Source: Serratia rhizosphaerae
GTDB taxonomy: Bacteria > Pseudomonadota > Gammaproteobacteria > Enterobacterales > Enterobacteriaceae
Length of the DNA stretch: 64,000 nt
Assembly: GCF_009817885.1 (NCBI RefSeq)
Contig: NZ_CP041764.1
Span: 5,034,053 to 5,098,052 of the forward strand
Direction: 5' to 3'
A program made the position numbers and the translations under genes. The notes under the pieces are model-generated. The model was given only the letters and a program-made list of their open reading frames with translations, ran no database searches and was not told the origin of the DNA. Positions 57,601 to 64,000 of the stretch are shown here, in pieces; positions within the stretch are counted from its first letter, which is position 1; each line of letters starts with the position of its first letter.

Positions 57601-58947
57601 TCAGCGTGACAGCCAGCCCAGCAACAGCGTCGCGCCAATAACCGTCGATGCCCCGCCGATACGCGTGGCGATCTGCGCAAACGGCATCAGCCCCATACGA
57701 TTTGATGCCGACAGAATCGCCACATCGCCGGTGCCGCCCAGCCCGCTATGGCAACAGGTGACAATCGCCGCCTCCACCGGGAACATCTTCAGCCGCGGCG
57801 CAATCAGAAAACTCACCAACCCCATCGACAGCACCACCGAACCGCAAACGACGACATAGCCGACGGAGAATACCGCCACCACGTTCTCCAGCGGCACATA
57901 CAGCATGCCCAGGCCAATCATCAGCGGCCACACCAGCGCGGCGGAAACGAATTTATAGAAACTGTGCGCGCCGCTCTCCATATTGGCGGGAATAATCCGA
58001 CAGTATTTGCACAATACCGCAAACAGAATCATCAGCACCGGGCCGGGAATATGCACCAGATGTTCAAACAGCCCGCCGACGATAAAAAAGGCGCAAATCA
58101 CCAGCAAACCGCCGCCCATCCAGTGGAAATTAACCGCGCCGCCGCTCTCCTGCTGCGTGAACAACGCGTTATCCTGTGCAGAGCGAATCAGCATCCCGTC
58201 GCCGCTCAGCGCGCGACGTTTTATGCCAAGACGCGCCAGCGCGCCGGCGGTGACGATGGCGAAGATATTGCCCAGCACCGCCGCCGGCGCCAGCTGTGCG
58301 ACATATACGTCCGGCGTAGCGCCGAGGATCGCCGAATAGGCCAGCGACAGCGGCAAAATCCCCTCACCGATGCCCCCGCCGATAATCGGTACGATAATAA
58401 AGAAGAAGGTGTGATAAACGCTGTAGCCAAACAGCTGCCCCACCAGCAGTCCGGTCGCCACCGCAGCCAGCGTCCCCGCCAGCAGCGGCACGAACATGCG
58501 AATCATCCCCTGAATCAGGATAACCCGGTTCATACCGAGGATACTGCCGACCACCAGGCTGGCGATCACAAAATACAGCAGATTGGCCTCTTTCATCAGC
58601 AGATTAACGGTCGCCAGCACATTGGGCTGAAAGGCATTAAAATAGACCAGCACCGATGGCACCATCAGGCATAAAATCGCCGGCCCGCCAATCTCCCGCA
58701 ATAGCGGAATAGATTTTCCCAACTGCGCCAGGGCAAAACCCAGCGTCATGATGATCGCCAATCCGCCGATCATATTTTTCGGTAAAAAGTTGGCGTAGGC
58801 AGAAGTACCGACGATGGCGCAAATAGTGACAAACAGCGCAATCGGCACCGAGCCGATATCCACCCTCCGTATTTTCCATATTATTCCGGACGAGTCTGAT
58901 TGTGGCGTGATTTTGTCGCGACCGAGTTCAACATTTATCTGTTTCAT
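57601..58947 (-). CDS. 2-hydroxycarboxylate transporter (CitS/MaeN/CimH family)
   Basis: A 448-residue symporter with about eleven helices and the two GGxG re-entrant loops of the family: IIGGGIGEGILPLS and SGLGGTGDVAILSASNRM. The family takes up citrate, malate or lactate with sodium or protons; the substrate cannot be chosen from sequence alone. AAGGTG precedes the ATG. It is divergent from pckA across a 490-base region. No citrate lyase or two-component citAB genes are next to it, which argues for aerobic uptake. Confidence 0.88.
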   Translation of the reverse strand: MKQINVELGRDKITPQSDSSGIIWKIRRVDIGSVPIALFVTICAIVGTSAYANFLPKNMIGGLAIIMTLGFALAQLGKSIPLLREIGGPAILCLMVPSVLVYFNAFQPNVLATVNLLMKEANLLYFVIASLVVGSILGMNRVILIQGMIRMFVPLLAGTLAAVATGLLVGQLFGYSVYHTFFFIIVPIIGGGIGEGILPLSLAYSAILGATPDVYVAQLAPAAVLGNIFAIVTAGALARLGIKRRALSGDGMLIRSAQDNALFTQQESGGAVNFHWMGGGLLVICAFFIVGGLFEHLVHIPGPVLMILFAVLCKYCRIIPANMESGAHSFYKFVSAALVWPLMIGLGMLYVPLENVVAVFSVGYVVVCGSVVLSMGLVSFLIAPRLKMFPVEAAIVTCCHSGLGGTGDVAILSASNRMGLMPFAQIATRIGGASTVIGATLLLGWLSR

Positions 58948-59439
58948 TATTCACCTTACCCGCAAGTGTCTGATAAACCATGGGCCAATCTCGCCCGAAG
59001 CAAAATAACTAATAAATAAAAACATAAGGTTACTGTCCGGCATGTCGATATGCGCCGGGTTATTAGAGGTAGATAAAACAGTAGACAAGGCCGAAGATAT
59101 GATAAAAAATAAAAAAGCAGAACAAAATTAATCCGTAGAAATTAAATAGTGTGACACTCCGCCAAGCTTGGCGTTAATTAATTATCGTCAGCATTTTGTA
59201 ATTAAATAAAGCGGGATTATTTTTGTTCCCATGTTATAGGAATCGGCAAATAACTGCTGATTTGCAGAAATAAGAACCGGAAATATCACGGCTGAATCCG
59301 GTCAGCAAAATAAAACGTCTGATGCCGTTACGCCTTGTCGTTAGCCCGTCGGACACACTATAACGGTACCTCAGGTAGCTGACCCGGCGGTTTACGCAAC
59401 GACGGCGTCACACCGAAAGGTATGATAAGGAAGTAGACT
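58948..59439. other. Divergent intergenic region between the 2HCT transporter and pckA
   Basis: About 490 AT-rich bases without a supported gene. It holds the promoters of both flanking genes. A pckA promoter candidate lies at 59335-59364. An isolated TGTGAC half-site at about 59150 is too weak to call a CRP site. Confidence 0.55.
59335..59364 (+). promoter_or_regulatory. Candidate pckA promoter
   Basis: TTGTCG (-35) and TATAAC (-10) are separated by 18 bases; the implied start is about 70 bases before the pckA ATG. The -35 matches the consensus at four of six positions. Confidence 0.4.
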
Positions 59440-61059
59440 ATGTCTTCAACCGCTGTAACCCCACAAACCCTCGCCCGCTACGGTATCCATCAGGTTAGCG
59501 ATATCGTTTACAACCCTGATTACGAACTGCTGTTCAACGAGGAAACCCGCGCCGATCTGCCGGCGCTGGAGCGCGGCACCCTGACCAACCTCGGCGCGGT
59601 CGCCGTCGATACCGGCGAATTTACCGGTCGTTCACCGAAGGATAAATATATTGTGCGTGATGACGTCACGCGCGACACCGTCTGGTGGTCGGACAGCGGC
59701 ACCGGCAAAAACGATAATCAGCCGATGTCGCAGGAGGTCTGGCAACAGCTGAAATCCCGTGTAGGCGATCAGCTGTCCGGCAAGCGTCTGTTTGTGGTTG
59801 ACGCCTTCTGCGGCGCCAATGCCGATACGCGTCTGAAAGTGCGCTTTATCACCGAGGTCGCCTGGCAGGCGCACTTCGTGAAAAACATGTTTATCCGGCC
59901 GAGCGACGAAGAGCTGGCAGACTTTGAGCCGGACTTCGTGGTGCTGAACGGCGCCAAATGCACCAATCCGGACTGGCAGCAGCAGGGACTGCACTCGGAA
60001 AACTTCGTCGCCTTTAACCTGACGGAGCGCATGCAGCTGATCGGCGGCACCTGGTACGGCGGCGAAATGAAAAAGGGCCTGTTCTCCATCATGAACTACC
60101 TGCTGCCGCTGAAGGGCATTGCCTCCATGCACTGCTCGGCCAACGTCGGCGAACAGGGCGACGTGGCGGTGTTCTTCGGCCTGTCCGGCACCGGCAAAAC
60201 CACCCTGTCCACCGATCCGAAGCGCCAGCTGATCGGTGATGACGAACACGGCTGGGACGACGACGGCGTGTTTAACTTCGAGGGCGGCTGCTACGCCAAA
60301 ACCATCAAACTGTCGCCGCAGGCCGAACCGGAAATTTATCAGGCGATCCGCCGCGACGCGCTGCTGGAAAACGTTACGGTGCATGCCGACGACAGCATCG
60401 ATTTTGACGACGGTTCAAAAACCGAGAACACCCGCGTCTCCTACCCGATTAACCATATCGACAACATCGTCGCGCCGGTGTCCAAGGCCGGCCACGCGCA
60501 GAAAATCATCTTCCTGACCGCCGATGCCTTCGGCGTGCTGCCGCCGGTCTCCCGCCTGACGCCGGAACAGACGCAGTATCACTTCCTGTCCGGCTTCACC
60601 GCCAAACTGGCGGGCACCGAACGCGGCATCACCGAGCCGACGCCGACCTTCTCCGCCTGCTTCGGCGCCGCCTTCCTGACGCTGCACCCGACGCAGTACG
60701 CCGAGGTGCTGGTGAAACGCATGGAGGCCGCCGGCGCGCAGGCCTATTTGGTCAATACCGGCTGGAACGGCAGCGGCAAACGCATTTCAATCAAGGACAC
60801 GCGCGGCATTATCGACGCCATCCTCAGCGGCGAAATTGAGCAGGCAGACACCTTTACCCTGCCGATCTTCGGCCTGGCGGTGCCGAGCGCGCTGCCGGGC
60901 GTCGACCCGGCGATTCTCGACCCGCGTAAAACCTACGCCGACGAATCATTGTGGCAGGAAAAAGCGCAGGATCTGGCGCAGCGCTTTATCGATAACTTCG
61001 CCAAATACACCGTCACTCCGGCGGGAGAACGCCTGCTGGCCGCCGGCCCGCAGCGCTAA
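59440..61059 (+). CDS. pckA: Phosphoenolpyruvate carboxykinase (ATP)
   Basis: A 539-residue enzyme (E. coli PckA has 540) that turns oxaloacetate and ATP into PEP, the first step of gluconeogenesis. The kinase loop GLSGTGKT is at residues 247-254; FTGRSPKDKYIV, WYGGEMKKGLFSIMNY and TPTFSACFGAAFL are conserved family stretches. AAGGAAG precedes the ATG. In E. coli pckA lies near envZ; here it is divergent from an organic-acid transporter, so it could be the sole copy moved or a second copy. Confidence 0.96.
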   Translation: MSSTAVTPQTLARYGIHQVSDIVYNPDYELLFNEETRADLPALERGTLTNLGAVAVDTGEFTGRSPKDKYIVRDDVTRDTVWWSDSGTGKNDNQPMSQEVWQQLKSRVGDQLSGKRLFVVDAFCGANADTRLKVRFITEVAWQAHFVKNMFIRPSDEELADFEPDFVVLNGAKCTNPDWQQQGLHSENFVAFNLTERMQLIGGTWYGGEMKKGLFSIMNYLLPLKGIASMHCSANVGEQGDVAVFFGLSGTGKTTLSTDPKRQLIGDDEHGWDDDGVFNFEGGCYAKTIKLSPQAEPEIYQAIRRDALLENVTVHADDSIDFDDGSKTENTRVSYPINHIDNIVAPVSKAGHAQKIIFLTADAFGVLPPVSRLTPEQTQYHFLSGFTAKLAGTERGITEPTPTFSACFGAAFLTLHPTQYAEVLVKRMEAAGAQAYLVNTGWNGSGKRISIKDTRGIIDAILSGEIEQADTFTLPIFGLAVPSALPGVDPAILDPRKTYADESLWQEKAQDLAQRFIDNFAKYTVTPAGERLLAAGPQR

Positions 61060-61075
61060 CGCCGCAGACCTCGAC

Positions 61076-61101
61076 AGGGCGCAATCACTGCGCCCTTTTT
61101 T
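61076..61101 (+). terminator. Terminator of pckA
   Basis: GGGCGCA and TGCGCCC form a 7-bp stem around ATCAC followed by six T, 17 bases after the stop. Confidence 0.92.
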
Positions 61102-61221
61102 ATTCCCGCCGCCCAGACAAATAAATAAAACTCATACCTCGTTAATCATTTTCCGGCAGACAACCTGCGGCGCACTCCCTAACGTGGTTAGCGAGGCGTC
61201 AGCAACAATTAATATAATTCA

Positions 61222-61249
61222 TTGATACAAATCAATTTAATGCTATAAA
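61222..61249 (+). promoter_or_regulatory. Candidate promoter of the gallate operon
   Basis: TTGATA (five of six -35 matches) and TATAAA (-10) are separated by 16 bases in AT-rich DNA about 100 bp before the MFS transporter gene. Confidence 0.55.
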
Positions 61250-61351
61250 CATTTAAAACACATCGGCTGACGCTCATCCAATACGTTTCCGGCCTGCGGC
61301 CAAAGTTTTAATCCGATCACATATTAATAAAAAAAACAGAGAGCGTACCCG

Positions 61352-62731
61352 ATGAGCAACCACAACATTGTTGACGTCAAAGCGTGGATCGATTCGCGCC
61401 CCATCTCCGGCTATCAGTGGCTGGTATTAATCCTGTGCTTCATCATCATTATGTTCGACGGTTACGACGCCGCGGTGATGGGCTTTATCGCCCCGGCGCT
61501 GATCGAAGACTGGGGCATTTCACGGGGCGAAATGGGGCCGATCCTCGGCGCGGCGATGCTCGGCGTCGCCCTCGGCGCGCTGATCGCCGGCCCCTACTCC
61601 GACCGCTTCGGCCGCAAGAAAGTGCTGCTGCTGTCGATCCTCTGTTTCTCGCTGTTCAGCCTGCTCAGCACCTTCGCCCGCACCCCGCTGGAAATGGCCG
61701 TACTGCGCTTTCTTACCGGCCTCGGGCTGGGGGCGGTGATGCCCAACTGCGTGACGCTGGTGTCCGAATATATGCCGGAGCGCCGCCGCAGCCTGATGAT
61801 CACCCTGATGTACAGCGGCTTTAATATCGGCTCCGGCGCCGGCGGTTTTATCGCCGCCGGCATGCTGCCGAGCCTGGGGTGGAAATCGGTGCTGTTCCTC
61901 GGCGGCCTGCTGCCGCTGCTGATGCTGCCGCTGCTGATGTGGATCCTGCCGGAATCCACCCTGTATATGGTGGTGCGCAACCAACATAAAGACAAAATCG
62001 CCCGCATCCTGCGGCGCGCCGGCGGCGTATTCAGCGCCGGCACCACCTTCGTGCTGAAAACGCCGGTGATCGCCAAGAAGGCCCGGGTGCTGCAACTGTT
62101 CAGCAACGGCTACGCCAGAGGCACGCTGGTGCTGTGGCTCACCTATTTTATGGGGCTGTTCGTGATTTATCTGCTCAACGGCTGGCTGCCGACCATCGTG
62201 CGCGGCGCCGGTTTTTCGCTGGAGCGCGCGGCGATTATCGCCGGCTTATTTCAGCTGGGCGGCACCATCGGCGGGCTGCTGGTGGGTAACCTGATGGATC
62301 GCTTCGTCGCCAAACGGGTGATCGCCCTGTTCTACCTGATGGGCATGTGCTGCCTGCTGGCGCAGGGCATCTGGGGCTTTGGCCCGACGGCGCTGGCGGT
62401 GCTGGTGTTTATCAGCGGGGTGTGCATCAACGGCGCGCAAACCGGCCTGCAGGCGTTCTCCCCGGCATTCTACCCGACGGAGATGCGCGCCACCGGCGTC
62501 AGTTGGATGCACGGCATCGGCCGCAGCGGCGCAATTATCAGTTCATCGCTCGGCGGCGTGCTGCTGGGGATGTTCCCCGGCGCCACCAGCATTTTCATTA
62601 TCCTCGCCACCCCGGCTCTGCTGGCGGCGATCACCATTATCAATCATCAGCACGCGCGTCCGGCGGAAAGGGTAAAAGGCATTGGCCTTAACGACCTGCC
62701 AGCGCTGTCGCGCACCATGAATAACCGGTAA
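61352..62731 (+). CDS. Aromatic acid:H+ symporter family MFS transporter (probable gallate transporter)
   Basis: A 459-residue MFS protein with twelve helices of the AAHS family (PcaK, GalT). The helix 1 motif FDGYDAAVMGFIAPALIEDWG carries the conserved Asp, and GPYSDRFGRKKVLLLS is the loop 2-3 motif A. It starts with MSNHNIVDVKAWIDSRP and ends in a short cytoplasmic tail. The gallate dioxygenase gene follows after 24 bases in the same operon, so gallate or a close aromatic acid is the likely substrate. Confidence 0.88.
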   Translation: MSNHNIVDVKAWIDSRPISGYQWLVLILCFIIIMFDGYDAAVMGFIAPALIEDWGISRGEMGPILGAAMLGVALGALIAGPYSDRFGRKKVLLLSILCFSLFSLLSTFARTPLEMAVLRFLTGLGLGAVMPNCVTLVSEYMPERRRSLMITLMYSGFNIGSGAGGFIAAGMLPSLGWKSVLFLGGLLPLLMLPLLMWILPESTLYMVVRNQHKDKIARILRRAGGVFSAGTTFVLKTPVIAKKARVLQLFSNGYARGTLVLWLTYFMGLFVIYLLNGWLPTIVRGAGFSLERAAIIAGLFQLGGTIGGLLVGNLMDRFVAKRVIALFYLMGMCCLLAQGIWGFGPTALAVLVFISGVCINGAQTGLQAFSPAFYPTEMRATGVSWMHGIGRSGAIISSSLGGVLLGMFPGATSIFIILATPALLAAITIINHQHARPAERVKGIGLNDLPALSRTMNNR

Positions 62732-62755
62732 ACACTTTCAGACAGAGGTAACAGG

Positions 62756-64000
62756 ATGGCAACGATCATTGGCGGACTGGCCGTGTCCCACACCCCCACC
62801 ATCGGCTTTGCGGTGGATCACAATAAACAGCAGGAGAGCGCCTGGGCGCCGATTTTCGACGGTTTCGCCCCGATGCAGCAATGGCTGGCGGAGAAAAAAC
62901 CCGACGTGCTGCTGTACGTATTTAACGACCACGTCACGTCATTTTTCTTCGACTACTATTCAGCATTTGCGCTGGGGATTGACGACAGCTACGCCGTCGC
63001 TGACGAAGGCGGCGGTCCGCGCGATCTGCCGCCCGTCGCCGGCCATGCGGCGCTGTCCCAGCATATCGGCGCCAGTCTGATGGCGGACGAATTCGATATG
63101 GCGTTCTTCCAGGACAAACCGCTGGACCACGGCCTGTTCTCACCGCTGTCCGCCCTGCTGCCCTGGCAGGACGGCGGCTGGCCGACCCGGGTAGTCCCGC
63201 TGCAGGTCGGCGTGCTGCAGTTCCCAATTCCGTCAGCCCGTCGCTGCTATAAACTGGGCCAGGCGCTACGGCGGGCGATCGAAAGTTTCCCGGAAGATCT
63301 GAAGGTGGCGGTGGTCGCCACCGGCGGCGTCTCGCATCAGGTGCACGGCGAACGCTGCGGCTTCAATAACCCGGAATGGGACGCTCAGTTTGTCGATATG
63401 CTGGTGAACGATCCGCAGCGCCTGACCGACATCACCCTGGCGGAATACGCCACCCTCGGCGGCCTGGAAGGGGCGGAGGTGATTATGTGGCTGATTATGC
63501 GCGGCGCGCTCTCCGCCAACGTGGAAAAACTGCATGAGGCCTACTACCTGCCCTCGATGACCGGCATCTCCACGCTGATTCTGGAAAACCGCGCGCGCGA
63601 AGCGCCGGTCGACGTGCAGCAGCGCCAGCGCGACAAAATCAATCAGCAGTTGGCCGGCGTGGAAAAACTGCCGGGCACCTACCCGTTCACCCATGCCCGC
63701 AGCCTGAAGGCGCTACGCATCAACCGCTTTCTGCACCGGCTGATCCAGCCGGACTGGCGCGCCCGTTTCCTTCAGCAGCAGCAGGCGCTGTTTGATCAGG
63801 CGGCGCTGAGCGACGAAGAACAGCGCATGCTGCGCGAACTCGACTGGCGGGCGATGATCCACTACGGCGTCAGCTTCTTCCTGCTGGAGAAGCTGGGCGC
63901 GGTGGTCGGCAGCTCCAACCTGCATATTTACGCCGCCATGCGCGGCGAAACGCTGGAGGAGTTCCAGAAAACGCGTAACCAGCAGGTGCTGTATTCGGTC
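62756..64000 (+). CDS. galA: Gallate dioxygenase (partial, C terminus off the edge)
   Basis: 415 codons without a stop; the Pseudomonas putida GalA protein is about 420 residues, so only the last few are missing. It is an extradiol LigAB-type enzyme in one chain: the LigB-like part binds Fe(II) with His12 (VSHTPT) and His59 (NDHVTSFFF), and the C-terminal LigA-like part includes HYGVSFFLLEKLGAVVGSSNL. It opens the gallate ring to 4-oxalomesaconate. ATG 62756 is preceded by GAGG. It is cotranscribed with the aromatic-acid transporter; further gal genes probably lie to the right. Confidence 0.92.
   Translation, partial: MATIIGGLAVSHTPTIGFAVDHNKQQESAWAPIFDGFAPMQQWLAEKKPDVLLYVFNDHVTSFFFDYYSAFALGIDDSYAVADEGGGPRDLPPVAGHAALSQHIGASLMADEFDMAFFQDKPLDHGLFSPLSALLPWQDGGWPTRVVPLQVGVLQFPIPSARRCYKLGQALRRAIESFPEDLKVAVVATGGVSHQVHGERCGFNNPEWDAQFVDMLVNDPQRLTDITLAEYATLGGLEGAEVIMWLIMRGALSANVEKLHEAYYLPSMTGISTLILENRAREAPVDVQQRQRDKINQQLAGVEKLPGTYPFTHARSLKALRINRFLHRLIQPDWRARFLQQQQALFDQAALSDEEQRMLRELDWRAMIHYGVSFFLLEKLGAVVGSSNLHIYAAMRGETLEEFQKTRNQQVLYSV

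Noticed and set aside
1..64000. CRISPR array, tRNA or rRNA genes, prophage
   Set aside because: No regularly spaced repeats, cloverleaf-like sequences, rRNA segments or phage structural genes were found on reading both strands; without tools, a divergent tRNA could still be missed.

Overview
The window is a contiguous chromosomal segment of a high-G+C member of Enterobacterales, most likely Serratia or a close relative. The basis is gene order and protein similarity recalled from memory: blocks such as thrS-infC-rpmI-rplT-pheM-pheS-pheT-ihfA-btuC-btuE-btuD, yniA/yniB/yniC, ydjM-tcyP and kdgR-yebQ-htpX-prc-proQ-msrC-letA-letB-rsmF-yebV follow the E. coli order, with Serratia-type accessory loci between them. 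No rRNA, tRNA, CRISPR array or prophage was seen.

Layout. Positions 1-2.8 kb hold the start of the arn (lipid A aminoarabinose) operon on the minus strand, with a PmrA-box-like direct repeat upstream. 3.2-5.6 kb is vitamin B12 uptake (btuC-btuE-btuD), separated from ihfA by a His-rich DUF2502 protein and a tiny lipoprotein. 7.2-14.4 kb is the translation cluster ihfA to thrS, with the pheM attenuator, the ATT start of infC and the thrS operator all visible. 14.9-22.7 kb holds a Fur-box iron-complex binding protein, an SdaC-like permease, a three-subunit membrane gluconate dehydrogenase with a GntR-type operator, and emtA. 22.8-26.8 kb has an orphan GhoS-like protein and the Fur-regulated yfeABCD metal importer. 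26.9-31.9 kb has an EamA exporter, a MocR regulator, and yniA/yniB/yniC.

32-36.1 kb carries kduI-kduD behind a KdgR-like operator, the SOS-type ydjM, and the cystine transporter tcyP. An intact IS3-family element (36161-37463, 3-bp target duplication) follows. 37.5-40.3 kb is the 2-aminoethylphosphonate set phnX-phnW with divergent phnR. 40.3-41.1 kb is an AT-rich two-gene cassette (DUF1493 protein plus membrane partner) that looks acquired. 41.3-55.4 kb is the conserved kdgR to yebV block: quality control (htpX, prc), RNA chaperone (proQ), redox (msrC), envelope lipid transport (letAB) and rRNA methylation (rsmF).

55.4-57.5 kb is a patch of small lineage-specific genes: an ASCH/C39-peptidase-like overlapping pair, two tandem one-helix membrane micro-proteins, and two short soluble proteins. 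57.6-64 kb is an accessory carbon block: a 2-hydroxycarboxylate (citrate/malate) transporter, an ATP-dependent PEP carboxykinase, an aromatic-acid MFS transporter, and gallate dioxygenase running off the right edge. Together these suggest use of plant-derived carbon (pectin products, gluconate, gallate, organic acids).

All names rest on reading the translated sequence against remembered family members; no database search was run.
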